A stretch of 48,052 bases of DNA. It comes from Shewanella hafniensis (GTDB lineage Bacteria; Pseudomonadota; Gammaproteobacteria; Enterobacterales; Shewanellaceae). A model generated the notes under the pieces. The model was given only the letters and a program-made list of their open reading frames with translations, did no database searches and was not told where the DNA came from. Location: positions 1-48,052 of the forward strand of contig NZ_BPFD01000033.1 of NCBI RefSeq assembly GCF_019655335.1, read 5' to 3'. Position 1 is the first letter of the stretch, and the number at the start of each line of letters is the position of its first letter. Made by a program: the position numbers and the translations under genes. Shown here in pieces: positions 1 to 7,220 of this stretch.

Positions 1-104
1 TCAATCAGTGCCTTAGAGGCCAGCATCAAGCTGTTTAATCGTTTTAGGTGAAGTTCTGGGCAGTATTGGTGTAAAGAATGTTGTAGGATATTGGCTTCGC
101 GCAT
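1..104 (-). CDS. IS10-like transposase, N-terminal fragment (cut by window edge)
   Basis: The first 34 codons of a transposase start at 104 and run off the left edge. The translation begins MREANILQHSLHQYCPELHL and continues KRLNSLMLASKALI. It closely follows the N-terminus of the Tn10/IS10R transposase as I remember it (..DILHDSLYQFCPELHLKRLNSL..). That is a DDE (IS4-family) cut-and-paste enzyme of about 400 residues; the catalytic residues lie outside the window. The start codon is 107 bases from the element end, as in IS10. In IS10 its translation is repressed by the antisense RNA-OUT, which is also visible here. Confidence 0.85.
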   Translation of the reverse strand, partial: MREANILQHSLHQYCPELHLKRLNSLMLASKALI

Positions 105-165
105 CTTGTTGTCCAAGTGTAGTTTTTGGCGAAACCATTTGATCATGCAACAAGATGCGCTTCCA
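97..165 (+). ncRNA. RNA-OUT-like antisense RNA of the left IS copy
   Basis: A 13-bp perfect inverted repeat (99-111 and 148-160, arm GCGCATCTTGTTG) with a long loop overlaps the transposase start on the opposite strand. This is the layout of IS10 RNA-OUT, about 70 nt, which pairs with the 5' end of transposase mRNA (RNA-IN) and blocks ribosome binding. Loop sequence gcgaaaccatttgatcat is nearly the IS10 sequence as I recall it. Boundaries are inferred from IS10. Transcription would run outward toward glnA. Confidence 0.7.
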
Positions 166-241
166 CCCTAATTTGATGATTTATTTGTAAATCATCAGGG
201 GATTCTTCAGCGCAAAGTATTTCTGCTGATTTAAACATCAA

Positions 242-361
242 TCAAATTGATGTTCCCGCGACAAAATCATCTCGACGTGAAACAGCAATAATTTCTAGCG
301 CAGATTTAACTGGGCGTTGATATTGGCATTTATGACCGCGAAAACTGAATGCCTTTAAGAC
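242..361 (-). pseudogene. possible C-terminal gene remnant next to the IS
   Basis: Reading on the minus strand, about 39 open codons end in a stop at 242-244. The translation is protein-like (includes FRGHKCQYQRPVKSALEII and AVSRRDDFVAGTSI) but has no start, because it opens directly after a stop at 362-364. I do not recognise the family. It lies 31 bases from the IS terminus and could be the tail of a gene lost when the IS or an earlier element inserted. The rest of 211-770 holds nothing else I can support. Confidence 0.25.
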
Positions 362-770
362 TCACTTCATTGTCACGCAATACCTTTATTACGCATCACT
401 GATTTCACTTGGCCTGTGAACAGCAAAGACATTTCGCACATGAGAACGAACTCTTTCCTAATAATATGATAATAAACCACTATTGAATTGAGAATGCATG
501 GCATAGTTGAACAGACTAGCGTGGTTTTATGACAACTATGCGGCGGTGAAATCGCCCAGAGAAAATAGTCCAGAATAGTGCTGAAATAGGTACTGGATTC
601 AGTGCCGCTATCCTTATGTAGTCCCTGTGAGCCAAGGCGCGATTGCCATCTCACTGCCACATAAGCGATGCATACTAGTGCTTTGAACCTTATGCTTTGA
701 AACTTAGCTTTGCATGAATCAATTCAGTGCGCACCAAAATGGATGAATGCACCAAAATGCCTCAACCAAT

Positions 771-787
771 AGCACCAAAGTGGTGCA
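771..787. promoter_or_regulatory. NtrC-binding site upstream of glnA
   Basis: GCACC-AAAGT-GGTGC is a perfect dyad with the spacing of the enterobacterial NtrC site (TGCACC-N5-GGTGCA). Two degenerate half-sites precede it (GCACCAAAAT at 731 and 749). It lies about 75 bases upstream of a sigma-54 promoter, the usual enhancer position. The same pattern recurs ahead of ntrB at 44443-44472. Confidence 0.8.
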
Positions 788-848
788 AACTGGAATCCAA
801 TTAAGTGCAGCAAAGATTTTAAACCATGTTAATCAGTAATTTAAATTA

Positions 849-865
849 TTGGCATGGATATCGCT
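849..865 (+). promoter_or_regulatory. sigma-54 promoter of glnA
   Basis: TTGGCATGGATATCGCT places GG (851-852) and GC (863-864) exactly 10 bases apart, as RpoN -24/-12 promoters require, and matches TGGCACG-N4-TTGC at most positions. The predicted transcription start is near 876, leaving a leader of about 78 bases before glnA. Confidence 0.75.
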
Positions 866-953
866 ATATAGCTCGTAAGTTTGGCTCAAGATAAATCACT
901 TGAGTTAAAAGATTATAGAAGGGGCATCCCTTTACCCTACCGGAGGCTTGAGA

Positions 954-2363
954 ATGTCAGTTGAATCAGTTTTAAAGCAACTTGAAGAATTAGAAGTTAA
1001 GTTCGTTGATTTACGTTTTACCGACACTAAAGGTAAAGAGCAGCACGTATCTATTCCTTCTCATCAGGTAGATGCTGATTTCTTCGAAGACGGCAAAATG
1101 TTTGACGGTTCTTCTATCGCAGGTTGGAAGGGTATTAACGAATCAGACATGGTACTGATGCCAGATCCAACGACATTCGTACTGGATCCTTTCACCGAAG
1201 AAACTACAGCGCTGATCCGTTGTGACATTCTTGAACCCGGTACAATGACAGGGTACGACCGTGACCCACGTTCAATCGCTAAAAAAGCAGAAGCTTACCT
1301 GATCTCTACTGGTATCGCAGATACTGTATTGATAGGACCAGAACCAGAATTCTTCCTATTTGACGATGTCCGTTTCGGTACTGACATGTCAGGTTGTTTC
1401 GTTAAGATCGACGCTAAAGAAGCGGCTTGGAACTCAGCGACTAGCTACGAAGGCGGCAACACTGGTCACCGTCCATTTGTTAAAGGCGGTTACTTCCCAG
1501 TTGCACCGGTTGATTCATCACAAGACCTACGTAGCGCTATGTGTTTAGTGCTCGAAGAAATGGGCCAAGTGGTTGAAGCGCATCACCACGAAGTGGCGAC
1601 TGCAGGTCAAAACGAAATCGCCACTCGCTTCAACACCTTGACTAAGAAAGCGGATGAAATCCAAATTCTGAAGTACGTAGTGCACAACATGGCACACGCT
1701 TACGGCAAGACGGCGACTTTCATGCCTAAACCTATCGTTGGTGACAATGGTAGCGGCATGCACGTTCACCAATCTCTGGCGAAAGACGGTGTTAACTTGT
1801 TCGCTGGCGACAAATACGCAGGTTTAAGTGAAACGGCTCTGTACTACATAGGTGGTATCATCAAGCACGCTCGCGCGCTAAACGCTTTCACTAACCCAAG
1901 CACTAACTCTTACAAGCGTTTAGTGCCACACTTTGAAGCACCTGTTATGTTGGCCTACTCTGCCCGTAACCGCTCTGCATCAATCCGTATTCCAGTGGTA
2001 CCAAGCCCTAAAGGCCGTCGTATCGAAGCACGCTTCCCTGATCCACATGCCAACCCATACTTAGGTTTCGCAGCGCTGCTGATGGCGGGTCTTGACGGTA
2101 TCCAAAACAAGATCCACCCAGGCGAAGCGATGGACAAAGATCTGTACGATCTGCCTCCAGAAGAAGCGGCTGAAATCCCACAAGTGGCAACGTCATTAGA
2201 AAACGCCCTTGAAAACCTGCAAGCTGACCATGAGTTCCTGACTAAAGGCGGCGTGTTCAGTGAAGATTTCATCCAATCTTATATCGTACTGAAAACAGCA
2301 GAAGCTGAGCGCGTAGCACGTACAACTCACCCACTTGAGTTTGAAATGTACTACAGCCTGTAA
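954..2363 (+). CDS. glnA: glutamine synthetase type I
   Basis: Cytoplasmic dodecameric GSI makes glutamine from glutamate, ammonia and ATP, the central nitrogen assimilation step. The product is 469 residues, the normal length. Visible GS signatures are DGSSIAGW near residue 50, the metal/glutamate-site stretch [10 protein letters not shown], and [16 protein letters not shown] near 262. Tyr398 (Tyr397 without Met), in [10 protein letters not shown], matches the GlnE adenylylation site of the GSI-beta group. The ATG at 954 follows CGGAGG with good spacing; a TTG six bases upstream has none. The gene has an NtrC site and sigma-54 promoter upstream and a strong terminator downstream. In many relatives ntrBC lies adjacent; here it is 42 kb away. 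Confidence 0.98.
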   Translation: MSVESVLKQLEELEVKFVDLRFTDTKGKEQHVSIPSHQVDADFFEDGKMFDGSSIAGWKGINESDMVLMPDPTTFVLDPFTEETTALIRCDILEPGTMTGYDRDPRSIAKKAEAYLISTGIADTVLIGPEPEFFLFDDVRFGTDMSGCFVKIDAKEAAWNSATSYEGGNTGHRPFVKGGYFPVAPVDSSQDLRSAMCLVLEEMGQVVEAHHHEVATAGQNEIATRFNTLTKKADEIQILKYVVHNMAHAYGKTATFMPKPIVGDNGSGMHVHQSLAKDGVNLFAGDKYAGLSETALYYIGGIIKHARALNAFTNPSTNSYKRLVPHFEAPVMLAYSARNRSASIRIPVVPSPKGRRIEARFPDPHANPYLGFAALLMAGLDGIQNKIHPGEAMDKDLYDLPPEEAAEIPQVATSLENALENLQADHEFLTKGGVFSEDFIQSYIVLKTAEAERVARTTHPLEFEMYYSL

Positions 2364-2416
2364 TGGCTAACGACATGTAATTACTTACTGTATAAATGCA
2401 TGCGTAAAGTATAAAA

Positions 2417-2447
2417 GCCCCAACAGTTTTGCTGTTGGGGCTTTTTT
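2417..2447 (+). terminator. rho-independent terminator of glnA
   Basis: A 10-bp perfect stem (GCCCCAACAG with CTGTTGGGGC) and a 5-base loop are followed by a run of six T. It starts about 50 bases after the glnA stop. Confidence 0.92.
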
Positions 2448-2499
2448 GTATCTTGAAGATAACAATGGTCATGGCGATAGATGTAACACAGAATTTGAG

Positions 2500-2559
2500 A
2501 CTTATCTGAATTCTGCGAGGACGTGGCATACAAACTTCCTTATTTAATGCTTAATCCAA
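2500..2559 (+). repeat. imperfect direct repeat, left copy, flanking the TIR gene
   Basis: Sixty bases beginning acttatctgaattctgcgag are repeated at 3859-3917 in the same orientation with about eight differences. The pair brackets the TIR effector gene. In the right copy the sequence is part of an open C-terminal coding remnant; in the left copy the reading diverges just after the repeat. Confidence 0.75.
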
Positions 2560-2616
2560 GCAGGGCTAAAAAGGTAACGACCACGCCATTAAGGTTGGGT
2601 GTCCAACTTAGCTGTC

Positions 2617-3621
2617 CTAAACAAATAAAGCGTCCGCATCGAATGTTATGCGGGCTTTCTTAAACTCTTTTAGCAATTGTGTCTGCCAATCAAGTTCAGC
2701 ACTGATGTAGACAACACCTTGAATATCATTCTGAATCTCAACACCTGTTTTAACAATTGCTGAGACTTTCTTCCGACCTAGGCGAGCGATGAAGTAGCCA
2801 TGCTCAAACACAACATTCTGGCGAGCGCGGCCATTCAGTTCTTCAGTGCCCTTTTTCCGTCCTTCATCACAAGGCGTATATAGCACTATTGCGTAGTCAA
2901 CTGCACCATGCTCTTCAATCTTCTCGATGATAGTATTACCACCGCTCGCTTGATTCATCAACACGACGGGCTTTAATCCGACAGTTCGAACAAAGTTCTC
3001 AACCTCCAACCTCAAAACATCATCATGACCATGAACAATAAATACCTTCTGTGTATCGCTTAATTGTTGGGTCGGTTGAAGCACTTGTTGTGGTTGCTGA
3101 TACAATATTGATGGTTGTAGCAGTGTCTGGGAACTTGGAGGTTGCTGGACAGATGCGGACGGTACGAATGGCTGATGCGGTTGTTGCACAGGAGGAGGGC
3201 TGAATGGTTTGGTCGGATTTGAGGCATGTGTACTCGAGGGCAGTGGATGTGGAGCACTTAAATGACTCTGAGCACGGTATGAGCCAGCTACTAGTCTATT
3301 AGCTATATCAAGACATCTTGCACGTAAATCATCGCTATGATTTTGGCTGCCATAGTAACTGTTCTCCCGCTTCTCATCGTAGTAATCAATTATACCTAAG
3401 AGAACTGTCCCGACTGTTGCTTCATCACTAAAGTGCCAAAAGCCACGCATTCTGTTTGCCTTTGAACCTGACCCGAATTGGTATTGTTCCTCATTGATAT
3501 CAATACCATAATCATCGAAGAAATCAGCTAGTGTTTTATGTGAGAAGTCGAGCAGATGCCCACCTTCCATCTGTAAGTATTTTTCTAAGCTAGATATATC
3601 TCTGCGTGACAAGTTTGCCAT
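2617..3621 (-). CDS. TIR-like domain effector with AbiJ-type N-terminal module (putative anti-phage protein)
   Basis: 334 residues in three parts. Residues 1-115 form a conserved module (LSRRDISSLEKYL, HLLDFSHKTLADFF, GSGSKANRMRGFW) of the kind seen at the N-terminus of abortive-infection-like proteins. Residues 118-190 are a low-complexity Pro/Gln/Ser linker. Residues 191-334 are a TIR-like domain (CAP12/PycTIR type): VFIVHGHDD, SGGNTIIEKIEEHG with candidate catalytic Glu233, and RARQNVVFEHGYFIARLGR. Family members are NAD-degrading or nucleotide-sensing effectors in bacterial immunity. AAAGGAG precedes the ATG. It stands alone, with no cyclase, Thoeris or Pycsar partner beside it, between imperfect direct repeats, so it looks inserted. 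The defence role is inferred. Confidence 0.8.
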   Translation of the reverse strand: MANLSRRDISSLEKYLQMEGGHLLDFSHKTLADFFDDYGIDINEEQYQFGSGSKANRMRGFWHFSDEATVGTVLLGIIDYYDEKRENSYYGSQNHSDDLRARCLDIANRLVAGSYRAQSHLSAPHPLPSSTHASNPTKPFSPPPVQQPHQPFVPSASVQQPPSSQTLLQPSILYQQPQQVLQPTQQLSDTQKVFIVHGHDDVLRLEVENFVRTVGLKPVVLMNQASGGNTIIEKIEEHGAVDYAIVLYTPCDEGRKKGTEELNGRARQNVVFEHGYFIARLGRKKVSAIVKTGVEIQNDIQGVVYISAELDWQTQLLKEFKKARITFDADALFV

Positions 3622-3728
3622 AAAATCTCCTTTTAACTGCGGGATATTCTAACACCATCAAACAGTTACACCACTAGGTAGCACACAGATTTTTATGCTA
3701 GAGACAATAATCCAGCCATCCATTTTAA

Positions 3729-3935
3729 ATCAGCAACATAATATGCTCTCGGCCTACCCTCAAGCGAATATTTACTGAAGCAGTTTTAAGGAAAGTAATA
3801 AAAGTAGCTAGATGGCCAGTGAGGGAAGTGGAGACTGATTTTGAAGAGTATGTTCAAAACTTATCTGAGTTCTGCGAGGGCAAGGCATACAAACCTCCAT
3901 GTTTAATGCTTATCCAAAACAATAGTCGCCGTTAA
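3729..3935 (+). pseudogene. C-terminal remnant of an unknown gene, contains the right repeat copy
   Basis: An open stretch of about 68 codons without a plausible start ends at TAA 3933-3935. The predicted peptide is protein-like (VARWPVREVETDFEEYVQNL, then SEFCEGKAYKPPCLMLIQNN). I do not recognise the family. Its 3' part is the right copy of the repeat that flanks the TIR gene, so it may be the tail of a gene displaced by that insertion. The rest of 3936-4148 shows no gene. Confidence 0.35.
3859..3917 (+). repeat. imperfect direct repeat, right copy
   Basis: Partner of 2500-2559, about 87 percent identical by hand alignment with one single-base gap. It is in frame inside the coding remnant that ends at 3935. 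Confidence 0.75.
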
Positions 3936-4148
3936 CAACTAGGTTATTGAGCTTGGTTGTATCTCGTTTCTGTTGATGAATAATTGACAGATATAATCAT
4001 ATAGTTAGAATGCCAAGCTGTTGAAACAGAACAGGTTGGCGTCGAATGAAACTAGATCTGGTTCCACATCACTAACGCTTTCAGTTGATCAAGTGAGTAG
4101 ATCATACCGAAGCAATGCGGTTTTTCACCTATAAACAATGGAGTGGTT

Positions 4149-4472
4149 ATGCGTTGGTTGACTTGGTTGGTCGTGTGCAGTTCTCTCACGGGATGTGCAA
4201 CGATAACGTCGAGGATGGGAGAAGATTCAACTTGGGGTCATTCTTTCTCGAGTGTTCAAACGGCTGTTGATAATGGCGAGGAGTGTATGATTATCTCCGC
4301 GTTGGCGGCCCCGCCCTTGCTGCTCTTTACCATCCCGCTGACACTCGTTGATATGAGCAGTGCGTTGATCATCGATACTGTTATGCTACCTGCAGATTTA
4401 GCGATCACGCCCAGTGATCCCAAGCTCCACACCCCGCGACCTATGGTCTGCCGCTATGACTATAAGATTTAA
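4149..4472 (+). CDS. YceK/YidQ-like small lipoprotein
   Basis: 107 residues. The N-terminus MRWLTWLVVCSSLTGCATI is a lipoprotein signal peptide with lipobox LTGC, so the mature protein is probably anchored to the periplasmic face of a membrane. The body has the YceK/YidQ (DUF1375) pattern: a short polar stretch, a hydrophobic segment (LLLFTIPLTLVDM) and a hydrophobic run ending in LIIDTVMLPADLAI. Function of the family is unknown. GGAG at 4140-4143 sits five bases before the ATG at 4149; a GTG at 4143 overlaps it and is less likely. No obvious operon partners. Confidence 0.7.
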   Translation: MRWLTWLVVCSSLTGCATITSRMGEDSTWGHSFSSVQTAVDNGEECMIISALAAPPLLLFTIPLTLVDMSSALIIDTVMLPADLAITPSDPKLHTPRPMVCRYDYKI

Positions 4473-4651
4473 GCATGATCGCACCCAATAAATAACCTCA
4501 AGTTGCCTGTGTGGCGGTGAGTTAACGCCGGCATACGGGAACGACCATGTCGCGGTTTGCCTCCCTGAGTGTTGTGTCTTGTTAGTTATGCCTTGTTAGT
4601 TGCAGTTACGTAGTACAACTTAGCCTAGCAAGCCATTTTAAATCATTTAAG

Positions 4652-5773
4652 TTAGCGATTGGCTTTAATCACATCTAGTAACAGCTTGATATCGGCCATA
4701 TTGTTATAAATATGCGGCGAAATCCGGATACCCATGCTGCGGGCGTCGACACTAATATTCGCGTTCGCTAATGCCGTCATGATTTTATGTTGTTGCTCAC
4801 CAAACTGTAAGATCAGTGTACCGCTGCGCTTTTCAACATCACGTGGTGATACAAACTCATGCTCAAGCTCCTGCGCCACAGCATCAATCAACTGCTGATT
4901 ACATTTACGCAGCAAGGGGACACCTAAACCCGCCAGATAATGAATACTGTGAGCGGCAATGGCATAGGGGGCGATTGAAGGCGTTCCACCCCAGAAGCGC
5001 ATTGCGGAGTGCTGATAACGAAAGTCGTGGATATCAAATTCGAACGGATTCTCATGGCTAAACCACCCCACATCCTTAGGTTGGCAACGATCCAAAATGG
5101 CAGGGTTAATCCAAAGATAGGCTGCACCAGGGCCGCCGCAGAGCCATTTCACACTCGACCCGATTAAAAAGTCAGGTTGTAGGCGCGCGAGATCTAGCGG
5201 AATAATCCCCGCCGATTGCGCCACATCCACTAAGCTCAAACAGCCTCGCTCACGGGCTATGGTAAAAATATTGGCTAATGGCGCTTGCTGCCCAGTATTC
5301 GAGTAAGCATGACTAACAAACACCAGATCCACATCACGACTGATATGCGCGTCCCACACATTAGGGTCAGTGACATCGAGCCCCTTAGGGATGAAACGTA
5401 CTTCGCAGCTGGCTGGCAGTGCTTTTTTAAGGGCGAAACCCATGCTGGGGAAATCAATCTCACTCATTAACACAACGGCGTGTTCGCGATTTAATCGCTC
5501 GAGTGACATGACGATTTTAGTCAGCGCACTGGAGAGATTCACCTGAGGGCAAAAGTCCTTTTGGTGGCCGTTAAACAGTTTAGATAAGGCGAAAGTAAAA
5601 TCATCAATCACACTCAGCCACTGACCCCAAGGTTCGCGCCCCGACTCCTGCCAAGGCGCAAAAAAGGCTTCTTTGAAGACCTGTTCGGTCGATTTTAACG
5701 GTCGACCGACGGAATGGTTCAATAGATATCCTGGACCCGCGAGGTAAAAGTCCTTTTTATAGTCTGCAAACAT
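4652..5773 (-). CDS. kynureninase-like PLP enzyme (aminotransferase class V fold)
   Basis: 373 residues. The fold-type I pattern includes VFVSHAYSNTG, the PLP-anchoring DVAQSAGIIPLD region, and Lys209 in GSSVKWLCGGPGAAYLW as the Schiff-base lysine. The closest family I recognise is kynureninase, which splits kynurenine to anthranilate and alanine, but it is shorter than typical KynU (about 410-420) and may act on another substrate. It follows the PrnB-like gene with a 4-base gap and no strong ribosome site of its own, so the two are probably one operon and translationally coupled. There is no TDO-family kynA or formamidase gene nearby. Confidence 0.75.
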   Translation of the reverse strand: MFADYKKDFYLAGPGYLLNHSVGRPLKSTEQVFKEAFFAPWQESGREPWGQWLSVIDDFTFALSKLFNGHQKDFCPQVNLSSALTKIVMSLERLNREHAVVLMSEIDFPSMGFALKKALPASCEVRFIPKGLDVTDPNVWDAHISRDVDLVFVSHAYSNTGQQAPLANIFTIARERGCLSLVDVAQSAGIIPLDLARLQPDFLIGSSVKWLCGGPGAAYLWINPAILDRCQPKDVGWFSHENPFEFDIHDFRYQHSAMRFWGGTPSIAPYAIAAHSIHYLAGLGVPLLRKCNQQLIDAVAQELEHEFVSPRDVEKRSGTLILQFGEQQHKIMTALANANISVDARSMGIRISPHIYNNMADIKLLLDVIKANR

Positions 5774-5777
5774 AGTG

Positions 5778-6956
5778 TTATCTCAAACTCTCTTTCAGTT
5801 TCTTAATCTCATCATAACGCGTCCGGATGTCGCTGCGCTGAGCGGCGGCACGCCTATCTCTGAGTCGCTCCAATGAACCGAGTAGCACATGCAGTGGCGG
5901 ACCACTGGCGGTGACCTTAGCTAAATGCTGCTGCTCCATCGTTGTCGAAGGCTCGGCAATATATTTAGTCACTAACTCATTATGGTGCTGAATCGCAGTC
6001 TCGCCATGTAATTCGCAGACTTCAATAAAGAGTCGCAAGTTTTCTTGATACCAATCTTGGGTTGAGCAATCTTTTGCCTGCAGGAAGTCATCCATCAAAT
6101 TCGGCCGACGCATGCATTCACGCAATATCTGTTGATCCTCCGGCATCATGTACAAAAACTTGTCCACCAGCATTTGCGAGTAGGAAGCTTCATTGGCGAA
6201 ACAAAGACCTAGCGTTAAATCGATGACATTAATCCCCGCAAAATCCCCTGCATTGGCGCCGCGATAAATAACCGAGCCCACCCGATAAGGTTTGTAGTAA
6301 GGGCGAACACAGTAAAAGAAACGATCCGTATCTAATCGATTGAATAATTGAGTATTCGACTCAATCACATCCTGCAATGCCTGTTTGGCGACCCGCAGTA
6401 AATCGTGACTGATAGGATGGGAAATGCCCAAAGGCTGGATTTTCAATAACGCATCGGCGGCGCGTTTATAGGCCAAAATGCCCTTAGTGTTGTAATCCAC
6501 AAACAGCTTTTCAGCGCTCAGATCGGTAAAGCGTTTATAAATGCCATTGTGGGCACGATTATGGGTAGTTAAATGCGCGGTGGCAAAGCGCGGCGTGACA
6601 CCTATTGAAGCGCCAATGTGCATGGCTAGCGCGGAGGCTTCGGCTAATGGTGAGGTGGTTTCCCGTGAGGGCTCAGTAATTTCATGGCGTCGACAAGCTG
6701 CCATGTATAGGCCCACGTTACCGAGTAAATCAAAGGCACTGTCGAACCCTTCATCGGTATTCCCCTCATCGAGCAAGGCCTTAATCAATCCTCGGCCTTC
6801 GCTCTCTAGCGCCAACTTAGCTTCTGCGCCGATATCGAGCACATTGGCTCGGTCCGTTTGTTGATAATAAAGCTGTTCTAGCTCTGAGTTGAGTTCCACA
6901 AAGCGACTGCGGATCCAATCATCGAAGGCTTCGGTATTAAAGGTGGCAGGTTTCAC
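5778..6956 (-). CDS. PrnB-like heme protein (indoleamine/tryptophan dioxygenase superfamily)
   Basis: 392 residues, nearly all helical. I recognise it as the Shewanella SO4414 type (PrnB family, DUF1864). The pyrrolnitrin enzyme PrnB, which rearranges chlorotryptophan on a heme, belongs here; the family shares the fold of IDO and TDO. A pair of histidines near residue 327 (TAIQHHNELVTKYI) in a C-terminal helix is a candidate proximal heme ligand. The start is a GTG, with AAGGA seven bases upstream. It is the first gene of a two-gene operon with the kynureninase-like enzyme, which suggests an indole or tryptophan ring-opening route; the actual substrate is unknown. Confidence 0.72.
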   Translation of the reverse strand: MKPATFNTEAFDDWIRSRFVELNSELEQLYYQQTDRANVLDIGAEAKLALESEGRGLIKALLDEGNTDEGFDSAFDLLGNVGLYMAACRRHEITEPSRETTSPLAEASALAMHIGASIGVTPRFATAHLTTHNRAHNGIYKRFTDLSAEKLFVDYNTKGILAYKRAADALLKIQPLGISHPISHDLLRVAKQALQDVIESNTQLFNRLDTDRFFYCVRPYYKPYRVGSVIYRGANAGDFAGINVIDLTLGLCFANEASYSQMLVDKFLYMMPEDQQILRECMRRPNLMDDFLQAKDCSTQDWYQENLRLFIEVCELHGETAIQHHNELVTKYIAEPSTTMEQQHLAKVTASGPPLHVLLGSLERLRDRRAAAQRSDIRTRYDEIKKLKESLR

Positions 6957-7220
6957 GGGCTTATCCTTGAGTATTGTTATCGTTCTTGTAAACGGAGCGA
7001 GCGCTAAGTCTTAGCCCTTTCCGCAAAACTCGTTAACCAGAATGCAACTTATCGCCATGCGTTTCTAGCGCTAGCTCAAATTTATGAAAATTCTAATGCC
7101 ACTTTTTATTTACACCTTGCTCCAGCGCAAGTTATCAAAATCAATCGCCTCGCAAAATAACGCCAAATACAGATAGTCCTAATACAAATAGCGCGGCAGG
7201 TTCCGCAGGGGTAAATCAAA

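Larger units (their letters stand above)
1..210 (-). mobile_element. IS10-like element (IS4 family), outside end, left copy
   Basis: These 210 bases are the exact reverse complement of the last 210 bases of the window. The element ends at 210 with a terminus reading CTGAAGAATCCCCTGATG on the minus strand, close to the IS10 end as I remember it (CTGANAGATCCCCT...). Inward of the terminus come a GATC 67 bases from the end, a 13-bp inverted repeat and the start of a transposase gene. The rest of the element lies outside the window. The bases beyond the terminus (211-219, cgcaaagta) partly resemble the IS10 target consensus NGCTNAGCN. The matching duplication would be at the unseen end. Confidence 0.88.

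Noticed and set aside
211..219. Target-site duplication joining the two IS flanks
   Set aside because: Left flank cgcaaagta and right flank cgttatgta differ, so these are flanks of separate insertions and not a single composite event.
373..660. 95-codon minus-strand open frame upstream of glnA
   Set aside because: Composition is not protein-like, there is no ribosome site or recognised family, and it lies in a stretch of broken or regulatory sequence.
948..953. TTG start for glnA two codons upstream
   Set aside because: The Shine-Dalgarno CGGAGG is placed for ATG 954, and known GlnA proteins start at [12 protein letters not shown] residues.
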